DNA of 64,000 bases from Ischnura elegans (taxonomy: Eukaryota > Arthropoda > Insecta > Odonata > Coenagrionidae). Of this stretch, positions 1-12,700 are shown piece after piece. The stretch's first letter is position 1. Every line of letters starts with the position of its first letter. A program made the translations under genes and the position numbers. The notes beneath the pieces were generated by a model that did no database searches, was not told where the DNA came from, and saw only the letters and a program-made list of their open reading frames with translations. The stretch spans positions 106,850,917 through 106,914,916 of the forward strand of contig NC_060254.1 of the NCBI RefSeq assembly GCF_921293095.1. Reading direction: 5' to 3'.

Positions 1-181
1 CGGGAATTCGGGAATCATTCAAACGTACATAGAGCAATAAATACAGTTGAACTTTCATTCATTCCTCAATTTAAATGTAGTACTCCGTAAAATATTTAAA
101 AAAAACGTCCGATTAGCTTTGACCACTTGTGATATTTCGCATGGAAGTATTATATTTAATCTTCATTTCTTTATTCCGCAG

Positions 182-337
182 GTTAATGACACTTTGGGAG
201 TGAGAATGACTTCTGGAACCATCAGATTCTTTTTCAATCAAGATTTGATTGGTTTGGTCGACACAGAATTTTACGGAGAAGTGTACGGCGTGGTGGATTT
301 AGAATACAACGTTGATAAGATCGCAATAACATCTTAA
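182..337 (+). CDS. Last coding exon of an upstream NHR-domain gene (partial)
   Basis: This is a terminal exon of 51 codons plus TAA, preceded by a pyrimidine-rich tract and CAG at 179-181. It encodes the C-terminal part of a Neuralized homology repeat: T-L-G-V near its start, a hydrophobic F-F-F-N-Q strand, and V-Y-G-V-V-D-L. The translation is identical to the last exon of the gene at 6751-27237. The nucleotide sequences differ at one silent site (aac versus aat, around base 309). The other exons of this copy must lie left of the window. The exon begins in phase 0, as in the intact copy. An ATG at 47 opens the same frame across the splice acceptor, but it is intronic and not a likely start. 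An intact gene upstream is inferred, not shown. Confidence 0.85.
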   Translation, partial: VNDTLGVRMTSGTIRFFFNQDLIGLVDTEFYGEVYGVVDLEYNVDKIAITS

Positions 338-485
338 GAATGCATTGCACCAAACAACGCCGAACATTTCATTATATTGTAGACTTCAATTGTGTGTGCG
401 GTGGAAAATAGATTGACATGTATGTACGGGTATTTCAAAATGACTGGCTCGAAAAAGTCTTCATTTTAGTTGCCAGAAATATGTG

Positions 486-491
486 AATAAA
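486..491 (+). terminator. Polyadenylation signal of copy-1 NHR gene
   Basis: A canonical AATAAA lies about 150 bases after the stop codon at 337. The same hexamer is conserved in copy 2 at 27386-27391. Confidence 0.5.
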
Positions 492-2693
492 AGCATTTCT
501 ACCCAAAAAATAATAAATCAGCACCTTTTTTCCATAAATAAAACGCATAATCCTCAAAATAAAATATTTAAGTGTTGCATGATAGCGCTAGCTAGATAGA
601 AGTTAACATTTCGCTTTCAATAATATCTACATATTACTAGACGACCTGGTGAACTTCATTTCACCTTCATATAATTCTATCAGCGGAAAGTTTTGAACAA
701 ATCCTTGTTCTGATGAAGAAACGTTTGTTGTTCTTGGACAATATTTCGCTTCACTGTTCGATTGTGAGCACAACGCCAACCAACTTACGCATCTGGATTG
801 CCCATCTCACATTATTTTAGTTTTGTTTATATTTTTCTTGGGCGAATACAAATTTGAATTTTATCAGATACTTGTAACGAAACTCACCTTCCACTTCTTA
901 AGTTGTGTCACCCTGGGGTACAGAAATACACTTAATTAAGAAATAACATGCACTAAAATCATTTTTTACAAATTATATTGAAAATGTCGTAAAGAAGACT
1001 AATTGGGCCCAATTTACTATCTATTATTATTCAAATATGTTGCGTAATTTCCCTTTCTGTTCCAATGTGCACAATCAAAAATTTTCTACACACACAACTG
1101 AACTCCCGCCACGGAAAACTTTGGTAAAAGGCGAAAGATTTATGCGGACTGACGTGAGATCTGCCGTACCTCTTCCTCCGCGACCTCTCGTAGGCGCCTC
1201 ATTTTTCTTTGCGTTCTTTTCTTCTTTCTGCCGATCTTTTCTTTTTTAGAACACGTCTATCTCCTAGTTCTCTCCATACAGAACCATGTTAGCTTTTCTT
1301 TCCGCGTCCCTTACTACCATTATTGCCTCCTCACTACGATTGTTAATTTTAATTTATTTATTTAAACTAACAACATGGCGGTTTTTTTGCATATTATTAT
1401 CGTATAATTCCTTGTAAGTAGGCATAAAACTATCCTGCATACTAGCTCTTGTTGTGTTTGTTGTTCACGGATTCGTTGCATTTGAAGCCACTTCTTTTTC
1501 AGTCGCTCTAGACGCAATTCTGCAATAGCAATACGACAATTTTCATTGCACTAGTAGCACCAAAAGTAGATTTAATACGTATCATAGTATACACTATATA
1601 CATATTATATCGGTATAAAATACATGCAAATGTCCTCTACCACGCAGATAATATCTAGATATTATAAGTATTATATCTGCTGCCATTATATGGATTTTAT
1701 ATTGATGAAATACGTATAACTCGTCGTAAATCTGTATATTATACATGTCTTAATCATGTCTGATGATTCCTGGTCACGCCGTAAGGATATTATCTGTATA
1801 TTTTAAAGATTCTTGTATGCATTAAGGACCTACACATGTATAAAATATGTATAATAAACAGATTTGCAAATCTGCATAGCGATATATTTCGAAATCTTAA
1901 AAATATGCAGATATAATCCTATTGGTGCTGCAAGGGTGTATGTCTCTCGCTGATCATCAGCACGGTAAGAACGTAAGGTTGCTCGTCGTACATTTCATTG
2001 TATTCAAACACGAAAGTTGGGTTGTATTCTCTTTGGCATGGTAAGTGACTAAATAAAAGAAAGTTCTGTTAAATAGCATTGCCATGTTAAACTACATAAA
2101 CAAATGACTGTCTTAACATAACCAATAAACGGTTAGTAACGAAATTAGCCAAAAGTAAGTGAAGAAAGTTCTCGCGCACTAAATTTGTGAATAAATAATG
2201 GACAAATGAACTTTTTAACGACGATAACAATGGATTTAATTTGTCAATTAACTAGTGATGTCAAACTACATTAACAATACTGACGGTCGTTAGGCAACAG
2301 TAAGAAAAAAAACCGTAAAATTTCAGCATTTTTATGATTTTTTTCGAAATTCACCGTAAATCACGAGGAAAACGAAAATTGTTTTCAAGAATGAGAATAT
2401 GTATTTATTTCCAATGGTATATGTTTTAACGATATGTGACCGTTATCACTAATTAAAATGTGTATAAGAAAAAAGGTCTGCAATCATCAATAACGAATTT
2501 TACATGTACTTATCATGGAAATGAGTCAGAGCCCATACCAGAGCCTCATGGGCCCTGCGGAATAATAATTTCACCATTTAAATCTTCCCTGAACTTTCAT
2601 GAATAATTTAAAACCACAATTAGCCAAATAGGTCCAGTCGGTCTCTAGTTCTAGCGAGACTAATGCTCAGCAATTCATTTTTATTATACAGAA

Positions 2694-2876
2694 GACTAAC
2701 TGTCCCGGCAAACTTCGTGCCGCCTAATAATTACTAGGAACACTCTAGTAGCACCATTTTTTCATCAAGTGCGGATGTAACCCAAAAAATCAAATATCAT
2801 AAAAATCGGTGAAGGAGTTCTTGAGTTATTAATGGTGTAAGTAACACGTTTTTGGACTTTCTTTTGTATACATATA
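2694..2876 (+). repeat. Dispersed repeat fragment (copy 1)
   Basis: The segment starts with CTGTCCCGGCAAACTTCGTG and contains AAAATCGGTGAAGGAGTTC. It is present in copy 2 at 30029-30205, as expected from the duplication. A diverged piece with the same order of motifs occurs at 20500-20628, so it is a dispersed repeat. Its class is not certain; similar sequence is common in insect genomes. Confidence 0.45.
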
Positions 2877-3205
2877 TGTGCATAATGTAATAATATTATA
2901 ATGGGGTAAGTATGTGCTTCCATTCTTGCTTCTGATTTCAGATCAACATTGCCATATTTTATGTCACCGTAGAGCAATTAAAGCAAATTAAAATTGCAGA
3001 GTATCACAGTGATGTACACATTCTATCTTTCCAATTTTGTGGCTTCCTCCTACGTTCTTTTCGATACAGTGGCCTTGACTACTAAAAGCGCCGAGATATT
3101 TACAGGCACTCAAACATACCCTTTGCCCTTAAGAAAACCCATTCAAGGCCTCCCTCATCTCCGAGTTCCTCCGTCAATGCCAAACAACCGCTCATCTTCC
3201 AGAAT

Positions 3206-5015
3206 ATTCATGGGATTCATCTGACAATTATGATACGGCAAGTTAATATATTATTTCACAATATTATAGTATCATTTTTTCGTTTTAAAATTTCTTATAA
3301 CAATATTTAATTATTCATAATGTTAATTATCTTTGGGCATATTATTAGTCAAATTTGTCGATATAGTTTTGTGAATCTCCGTGCTCGTCGAAGATTCCTA
3401 GGCTGAAAACTTAGGAAGAGCATGTACAACAAGATGAAGAAAAAAAATCTTGCCTATACTTTCCTATCCGACATCTAGAGAGTTTTAAGTTGAGCGGTGC
3501 ACCGCTCCGCTGAGGACGGCTGACCGGCGGCCAGCGGAAGACCGATTGGCGTTATCGCTCAAATATTTCTGTATCGGTGGTCGAACTTGCATGATGCATA
3601 CTTAGCATGATTCTACATCCTGTAAGATTATATACATCTAGTACTTCACGTCTATCGTATGCACACTTCTCGTTTGTGCACTCACCTTCAAATATTCATG
3701 AAACCAATCAGGGCCGGTTTTCATGCTCTTAATGAGAAAAATTATGAGTAATCAAAAGCGACTACTTAAGTCCTCATGCGAGAACCTTACGGTAACCACA
3801 AGATGTTTTTCTTTGCAAAACTTTCCTCATATTTTTATAGAGAAGAGATCCCTTAATAAGAGCCCTTAATAAGATCCCTTAAAATAGATGTACAGCGTTG
3901 TCAGCACGTTATTCCGAAATATGGTCCTGGCGCTAAGAGAAATAAATGCTCCCTAATGCCAAGAATTGTTCACAGAATCATTTCAACAGCCCATAGAGGT
4001 AGACAGGATGGCATTTGGAGGGAAAAATTTGTCTAAGCCCACCAAGGGTGCGTGCATCTTGCAAGTGCATTTTTTTCTCATATAATAACGGAATGAGGAT
4101 GACGGCCTCCCTCACCAGAACCATTGCATGGATGTGATGAATATTTCCAAATCAGTTTTATTTAATTATTTTCTTAGTGAACAAGTGCTGTGCTCTGAAC
4201 TGTGTTAACACTTTTAACTTGAGAAAATTCTCCTGTCCAGATAATTAAAGCACTTGGTTTGCCAATGTTTGGCATTCAAATTTCAGGATACGTCGGAAAC
4301 TCAGAGGCAAGTCTATATAAGCTTGTATATCTTTTATTCAATGTCAACTCATAATTTCTGGTTTTTTATTGATTAAAAATAGACAACTTATAGAAATCAC
4401 ATTCATCGTTTCAGCCGTAAATACACCTGTTAAACTTGAATTATGGGTGCCGCAAATTTTTTCGTACCTTGCGGTGTACAATAAAAATACAGAGAGAAAG
4501 GAATATTCCTAAGCGATGAAGAAGGAATATGTCATGGTATATTTGAAAACAAAATTTCTACTGAATGAAATCAAGCATGCTAAAAATATTCTGATGCTTT
4601 TTGTGCGAAGAATGTTTTCCCAAATTACCTGAGAAAGTGGAATCAAAGTTCGAGGACAGATGAGCAATTCAAAGATACGTTCATAAGCTAGTTGCAGAAG
4701 GAATTGAAATTCCCTCCCGAAGCATATCAATATCTCCCTCTCACATCTAGTGAGTGCAAATGATTACCGTGCATGTACAGTCGGCGAATAGGTATATGCA
4801 GTGTAAAAATAATCATTCATTAATCTCAATCATCATATTTTTAAAAGTGGAGTTTTAATTCAGGATTTCATTTCAGACAAGATGAAATTACGTGTAAATA
4901 TAAAATTATAATCAATAACTAAGAAATATTGGACCCGTTTCCATAATTTTGAAAAATCTGCGAACAAATGCTTTATGTGGATGAAACGTAATTATCTACG
5001 TGATTTGCAATTTTC
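3206..5015. other. Gene-less stretch left of the NHR gene
   Basis: No convincing coding exon or complete element was seen. There is a GC-rich patch at 3495-3550 and a short direct repeat around 3848-3886 (CCCTTAATAAGA units). By the duplication model, this sequence is also the start of copy 1. Confidence 0.4.
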
Positions 5016-5019
5016 ACGA

Positions 5020-5490
5020 CAGGTATCGATGAAAGACTTATCCATAGACTTTCAGTGATATTAAAATCTCTATCCTGCGGCTATGAGATAAATAATGAAG
5101 CCTTCAGTCAGTATTGCATTGAAAAAGCTGAGCTGTACATCGATTAGGTTGGTATCATATGCTGCTCATGGTACATGAAGTGCTGATACATGGAACAGCA
5201 ATTTCATTAGAATCCTTTCTTACAATTGAAGTTTTAACGGAGGAAGCATTGGAGATCAGGAACATAGACATGAGGAAATTCCGAGAGCAGCGTACAAAAA
5301 AATCTTCAAGAATGTAAAATAATGAAGATATCTTTCGAAGACTCCTTTAAATATCTGAATCATACATTATGATCACATCAAGAGCTGCAAAAAACGATGT
5401 CTGCATATCAGGTGAGGTGAAAATTTGCTAATTTTAAGTGATTCGGAGAGCGACGATGAGTCCGATGGGGTGACATCGGACGAAGATTCT
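5020..5490 (+). pseudogene. Decayed transposon-derived protein fragment
   Basis: In one reading direction the segment encodes, in order: G-I-D-E-R-L-I-H-R-L, G-Y-E-I-N-N-E-A-F, L-M-V-H-E-V-L-I-H-G, E-E-A-L-E-I-R-N-I-D-M-R-K-F-R-E, and E-D-I-F-R-R-L-L. This order resembles a conserved C-terminal region in uncharacterised transposon-associated insect proteins (VHK-LIHG ... SEEA-EARNKD). It is crossed by stops, for example after the K-S-S-R-M stretch near 5310, and has shifts of frame, so it is a relic. An acidic serine-rich tail (S-D-S-E-S-D-D-E-S-D) follows near 5440-5475. The family match is from memory. The function is unknown. Confidence 0.45.
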
Positions 5491-6664
5491 TTTAAAATTC
5501 GTTTTTTATATTCGTTTTATCGTTATATATGAACGTCATACTTGGCATTCATAAAGAAGTATTACAGGCTCGTCAGGTAATTTGACAGAGGGCAATCAAA
5601 AATGTAATCACTGCAAATCACGGGCAAAGAAACGAATGTGTGGTACCTACGAATAAAGATTCTTATTTTTCCATGGAGCCACTTACATTCTTTGAAAATG
5701 GGAAAAAAAATTATTTCCAGCATAGCATTTTAGTTCTTAAAGGCTATTTTCAGGTATAATTACTAGAACATATATACTAATAATATCTGTCGGAGGTCCA
5801 TAAAGTTGTAAAAATGTATGGAAATTGTATTCGAAAATTATAAACTCAACAAGATAGCATTTACCTGTGCCTAATTGAGGGAAAGTTTGGGAAAAATACC
5901 ATTTTTAGCAAAAACTGAACTTCAACCATCACATGATGAAAACCATGTCACATAAAAACTTAAGTATTATGCCACAAATAGATATTATTAGGGCTATAAA
6001 AAGAGCAAATGTGAATATTCCATTTGTTTCGTTGGTCAATTGTTCACCTTATGATTTCTGTTTCATTTTCATTAATTTTGTGGGCAGTGCTGCGTAAATG
6101 TGATTTAACTGCTAGGCCAATTCCGCGACCTGTCCTATCGCGTCAATCGTATCAGTAGATTTTATATCCTCGAGAAAAAATTTTGCGGTCGCTCATATAT
6201 CCCCTGAAGGCGAACAAAGTTAATGACATATTTTGTGGAGGTGGCGTCGGTTGATTATTTTCTAAGCGTAAATGTATTAGGGGGCGATTTTCACTGGAAG
6301 ATCTCTTTACATTTGATATAATTTCTTTCTCTGGGGTACGCCTTTTGGGAATATTGTTCCAATGCCCCAGCACTACCGCTTCTAAGTTCACTTTAATGCG
6401 TAGATTTTCACATGCGAATGCAGTGCGGAAAAAGATTTGGAAATTTGATTAAACAGTAGATATTTGAGATACAGAGTCCCATATAGATTGGTATATAAGT
6501 GAGCGGCGAAATTCTATCAAAAGGCTTATCGCTATTTTTTAGGTGTTCACAATTATGTTATCTCCTTGTCTCTCGTCAACACTCTTCAATTTTCCTCCTC
6601 ATCGACCAATTATCTCCTTTCGATGTTTCTTTTTATCAGCTAATGTTTTATCAGGTTTTCTAGG

Positions 6665-6699
6665 TATATAAGAGCTTACTTGTTATCACCCATTTAGTC
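6665..6699 (+). promoter_or_regulatory. TATA box and initiator of the NHR gene
   Basis: TATATAAG lies at 6665-6672. About 30 bases downstream is TTAGTC at 6694-6699, close to the arthropod initiator TCAGTY. This puts the start site near 6696 and gives a 5' UTR of about 55 bases before the ATG at 6751. A second TATATAAG at 6492 has no clear initiator at that spacing. Confidence 0.6.
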
Positions 6700-6750
6700 T
6701 TCATCGCTACTACAGCCACTCTATTGGTCTTGATTGCAATTGCCAGGAAA

Positions 6751-9700
6751 ATGACTTTTCTTCGGGCGATAATCGTTGCCACAATCATTTTCGGTATTGC
6801 TGGTGCACGATTTCCAAATTATTACATCCAAGAAGGCAGCGATAGTTTTTCTCACCCCTTCATCGGAAAACAGGATTATAAAGGTTAGATTTTTTCGTTT
6901 TTTACTTTCGGATATTTTCAAAAATATAAGGACTCGGAATAGACTTTATTTTAAATATAAGTTCCGTAACGGCATTCTAACAGTTATACAATGTAAATTC
7001 CTGAAAATGAGCAGAAATCACTTTGGTAATTGCTATAATGCTACTCAAATACCCTTTGGCAATTTAACGTGGAACCTCTTCCCTAGATAATGAAGATATT
7101 ATGTAGGTTTGAGAACTCAGCTTCAAATATGTAAAGTAAATTTCGTTTGAAATTACTTAAAATTGTGCACAGAGATTAACAAATCAAATTAATTACGAAA
7201 TTTTGTACTATTACCAATTCCATCGATTGCCTATGGCAGAATAAAATTATTCCAAATTTTGATTACTTCGATTTTTTATATTCAATCAGCAAACGTCTTT
7301 TCCATCGTTTCCACGTCTTTTCTAACAGTTGAGATATGATTGTTTATCACCTTCAAATTTGATGGGTACCCGCTCAATTTTCATTGAATGTCAAACATTA
7401 ATATCTTTAATGAAATTTATATAATATATCTATAATGAAAATTGCCGGAAAATACTCTTCTGATTGTGATTTGAATCAAGTCATGAAATAGTTCCCAGGT
7501 CCAATTTCATTTCATTTCCAGTGTAAGACCATCATAACCATTTTACACTCTCTTTCCTTCCATTATCTCGTCATTAGCAGTCTTGATGATTTTCTATCTA
7601 TTGCCTTCGGGAAACATTTATTACAGTGTAAGTAACGGCCAATATCGTGCGTGCAAACAAGTTTTTACGCTTAAAAACACGTATATTTCCTAGCGGAGAT
7701 TTCGTTTCACTGAGAAATGAATGTGCCAGGAATGTGCGAGTATCACTTTTTCATCTCGAGTCGAGTTGAAAACATGACCGAGTCGAGTCGAGTATGATGA
7801 ATTCTGGACCAGGCAATACAGCAATGCATACTCCAAAACATTCTCAAATTTCCAATCCCCCAGAGAATATTCTATTCTGAATGCTTAGCATGATTTAAAA
7901 AGAAAAAGGTAATGAGGGATTTTGATGGTAATTGGCAGAATTAGGAGATAAAAGAAATAAATGTGTCTTAAACTGTCCCATAGGCACAATTGAAAGGAAT
8001 TAACCTCTAGTAATGTGTCGACAATTTAAGTCATGATGTATCCTAACTACAGCGGTGGGCCCTGAATAAAGTCTTTTTCACAGCAATAATAAAGATTACA
8101 AAATAAGTAAATGAATCATATAATATTTGTTCCTTTGAAATATTCTTGCAGAAAAACCAATTGTTCTACATGCTTAGGCATCAGGTTTGTCGTCTCCATG
8201 TTACAGCATTACGGCCTGCAGAAAATTATCTTCCCCTACACACTTTTACACACTTAAGCTACACAAGTACCATCCCACCAAAATTACAAGATTTCGGAGC
8301 CTTTGGAATTTTTGTTTAAAACTATATCATCGATTTTTATGGATCTAGAGTCATCATAAAATTGAAGTGGACGAAGCGATCGAACTAAAGAAATCAGCTT
8401 TGTAGAGCCAAAAAAAATGTCACGTATTGTTAAATCAGCCTTTGCAATTCTTGTTTTCTAAGTTAAAGAAAGAAACTAAAAGCAACAAATGAATATTACG
8501 TCGGACGTGCGCAGTGATCAAAAAGGCTAAAAGATAGCACAACTTGTGACGTGACGTTTCAGCGCGACACACCGCGGCGAGACGCGTGGCAAGGGATAAA
8601 GGGTTGCCCTTCGCGGAAATAGTAAATGTTTCCCTCTCTTAAGCATGCCGCCTCAATCCCTTAACCCTACTTCATTACCCGAAGCATATTTCTTATATTT
8701 CTCATGTTATCTAAATAGCTCCATAGAGTAGATCAATAGGGCACAATTATTAAATATCAATTGGCATTTAAACGACCGCAGTCACCAACAAGGAGCTCTC
8801 ACGCTGTATTTAGATTGTGATACCATTGACGGGTATATGTTATGCTGATCTACGCTCCTCACTTCAAAAGAATAGTAAATAATGAAATAAACAGCACTTG
8901 TTACTCCCATTAGAGCTAATCTTGCATATTTGTATACCTTAGCTTCCCATAAACAAATACCAATTCGAAATCGTCGGCGTACTGCCGCCTTCGCACAGAG
9001 AAAATCCGACAGGTTCAGTTTTTCTGCTACGACGCAGCGAGCTGAAGACGTGACGTCATCAATTCTCAAAGAAGGGCTCTGATTGGCTCGCTAGCCGCGG
9101 CGTCAACGCAACGCCGACCTGTGAAGGCACCCTAAGAATGACTTATCGGCTTTAAAAACGATGTTATTACATGAGCTTCCTGATAGCGCTTCCTGTCGGC
9201 AGATTGCAACAGCTCGACAGCTCTGTAGCCGAAAAATTCTACCAACTACTCGACTCGACTCGACTCGGGTTTTCGAGTACTCTCGCATCCCTAGAATATG
9301 CTTTCATTCAAACCTATGGATGGCTTTGATTCGAGAGGGGTCACAAACAAATGTGTGTGCTTCCGCTCTGTTACGTGGCCAAATGCCTCCGTGATTAAAT
9401 AAATCTGTGGAAAAACCCACGATTTCGCTCAGCGAAAGAGTCAGGCGCTAATAGAACTATTCACCACGCATAAATCGAAGCGGCGTCATTTGATTATTAG
9501 GAATGTGTAAAAATCATTCATCATAAATATTCAATTTTTACGATGAAATATGGACACTTTTCAGATGAAAATCACCAGAATGTGGTTGAAGGTGCTACAA
9601 TATTGAAAAGTTTTCCCAAAACTCGGCTGGCATCTAAAGTAGAACACCAACAAAGCGAGCTGGATGAACTGTAAGTAAACACTAAATGAATGGTAAAATT

Positions 9701-12700
9701 CACCTTTTAAACATATATTTAAGGAATTATTTTCTATTTCATATGCAAATAAAATGTATTCTCAAACAGCTAAGAGTCTCAAAACTTAGACACATTTAAA
9801 GAAGATGGAATATTAACGCAAAATCACACGCGTCTGGAAATTCATCACTTATTCACATGTATTAACAGAATTTCGCTTCTATTTCTTTCCCGTATGAATG
9901 TAATTTACATTACTGGTGACGCCTATTTACCTACCTTCACCACGTGGTGTACTGCATTCCAATGAGCAGTTTTCACGAGCATGTTGGCACAAAAACATAC
10001 GCCCAGTAAGACGACCCCTAAGTTCTTGAAACCTTATTGTGTTCACAGCGTAATAAACGTGAAAAATTATGAACCGACTCGGAGAATTGTTGCTTTTGGA
10101 AGAAATTAGAAATAACATATAAATAATTATTTCAATTTTCACTGATCGATTCACGAAGGAGTTGGAATGACCCCGATAAAAAGATATATTTTGAATAATT
10201 GTCGCAATTCAGTGGAAGCACCTAAATAACATTCCTGTACTCTCCGGAAAAATTTTGGGAGGCCCCTGATCGAGCATTTTCAACGCGATTTCCTTCACGG
10301 TAAAGAGGAGAGTCAAACGAAACGCTGACCTAATTAAAAAAATTAGTATTATAAAATATTTTTATGGCCAGCCTAGGAGGTAACAGAGACTGTACTACCT
10401 CACTAAACTTAAGGTCGCGGGTTCCAATCTAACCTGGATGGGTTACAATCAGCCAGGGTCATTGATTAATGCGTTAGCCACGCGAGTCTTTTCTCGCATT
10501 TTAAGTGAAGTTATAATAATTAATAATTCGATTAAATTAATTTGCAGATTAAGCAAGTCAAAGGACGAACCTCTTCACTTCAGCGACATGCGGGGACGAT
10601 TGCTGATTCTAACGGACGACAGACGAAACCTCACCAGAGTCAAGTAAGAACTACTACTTCTTCGTTCCTATTTGCATAATTATATTCTTTCTTCTTAAAA
10701 ATATTTATGGCGAAAGTGATTGCCCCTAGTACGGTGTTACCACTTCTATCGGAGAGGAGAAAATTATCGTCGTAAAATCTTCGCTGTTACATGTAAGTCA
10801 CCTATTAATCACTTGGATAATAATCAAACAATAATTATAATATGGGAGAAATAGAAAGGTTATCATGGACAAAGTTTTTCAATTTTGTTGTTTATGGTGA
10901 ACAAATATAATGATACAATGAATGAATTGTAAATAATATTCAGTAAATCACACGAAAAAAGATGTTAAATTAAAACCGTGGATTACTGGAAATCTCCTGA
11001 GACATATTGAGAGAAAAAATTACCTCTTCAAAAAACACAGAAAGCATCCAAGCAAAGTTAGCCTGAAAAACGAATATCATAAGTACAGAAACGAATTGCG
11101 CGGAAATATTCGTAACGCAGCTAGTAATTACTACATGTCAAAATTTCAAATGGCAAATAGAAACACTAAATTACAATGGAATTTGCTTAAAGAATTAATT
11201 GGTGAAGAGCGAAGAGATCGTTCTATGATGCAGTTAGAATTAAATAGAATTGTTATTAGTGATTCAAAAAATTTAGACTCTGAATTTAATAAATACTTCA
11301 ACAAAATTTTTGAATGTGCAAAAGTAAAATACAATGATGAGAACAGGGCATGTAGTCAAAACCCCTGTGCTAATAAAAGTGAGTTGAATTCCTTTTAAAT
11401 AGAACCAGTGGTGCCAATTGAAATAGAAAAATTAGTTAAAAATCTTTCGTGCAATAAGTCCCCTGGACATGATGGTATAGATGTTAGAATGTTGAAATTA
11501 ATTATTGATGATGTTGCTCCTGTGTTCGCTCACGTCTTTAATTTAAGTTTTATCAATGGCGTATTTCCGAACCCTTTGAAGAAAGCTGTTGTTGTACTAG
11601 TGCATAAAAAAGGGGACAGATAACAAATAACGAATTACCGACCGATATCTCTTTTGTCTGTATTTGCAAAAATTCTAGAGAAACTTGTTAAAAGTCGCCT
11701 TCTGAAATTCCTAGACAAGACCAAATTTTTTAGCAAAAATCAGTTTGGATTCAGGCATGGATTGGGAACTGAAGGTGCTCTAGAGAAGCATATGACCGAA
11801 GTAAACAATTCAGTCAATTCAAGCTCGTGAACTATTGGGTTATATCTAGACATAACCAAGGCATTTGATACACTCTCGCACGAAATACTGCTAATGAAAC
11901 TTGCGCAAGCTGGAATACGAGGGTTATCACTGAAGTGGTTCGAAAGCTATTTGTCGTCTCGAGCACAATGTGTAAAAGTAAATAATTGTTTTAGTGAATA
12001 TGTTACAATTGAGACGGGAGTACCACAGGGCTCTGTCTTAGGACCTATTCTGTTTTTGATTTACGTAAACGATTTATGTGAAAATAAATTCAATGGTGAA
12101 CTCACAGCCTTTGCTGATGATATAGCACTGTGCTACTCAGCTCCCGATTGGAGTTGTGCTGAAGCACTTGTGAAAGAGGATCTATGTTTTTGCGAAAATG
12201 GTTTAATTTCAATAGGTTAGATTTAAGTGAAAAGACGAAGTTTATGTGCTATGACATATGTAATACAAGTATTTTTAATGGTAAACTCATATTTCATTAT
12301 ACAAATTGTTTCAATAGGGTGGTTTCCTATTATTTTTTTATTGCCTAAATCGAAAGATTGTTACTCCTGGAGTACGTATTTCACGCTTTTAGATTTTTAA
12401 ATGACGATATCTATTTTTCGCGATTAAATGAAAAGTGAAAATTTTCAAGCGCGCGAAAACGCGACGCATAAGTATGAATGTCGGGAAGTCTCTCCGCGTG
12501 ACGTATTTCTGGTTCCCCCTCCCGCCCTGCGAGGTGACCTTGAGGCGAGGCTTAGCGCTGATACGACGCAGGCTGCTAGCGGCTAGCCTAGTATCCTGCT
12601 GACTGGTAGCGCTTGGCTTAAATAAGGATTATTAATAACTTATCAAACGAGGAAAACTTTCCGAGCTTAGCCAGTTTTAATAAGTGATTATTAAGACATG

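Larger units (their letters stand above)
1..3205. repeat. Right end of tandem-duplication copy 1
   Basis: This stretch matches about 26893-30543 almost throughout. It carries the same last NHR exon, 3' UTR, AT-rich flank and a sequence around 2694-2876. Similarity stops abruptly after 3205 (corresponding to 30543). Copy 2 differs by small changes, a 60-bp local duplication near 28136-28260, and about 340 extra bases at 28405-28747. Just after the window start, copy 1 lacks about 11-14 bases present near 26911. The left end of copy 1 lies outside the window. Confidence 0.9.

Noticed and set aside
47-181. In-frame ATG upstream of the first NHR exon
   Set aside because: The frame crosses a good CAG acceptor, and the same intron is seen before 27082. 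Phase agreement shows that the exon begins at 182.
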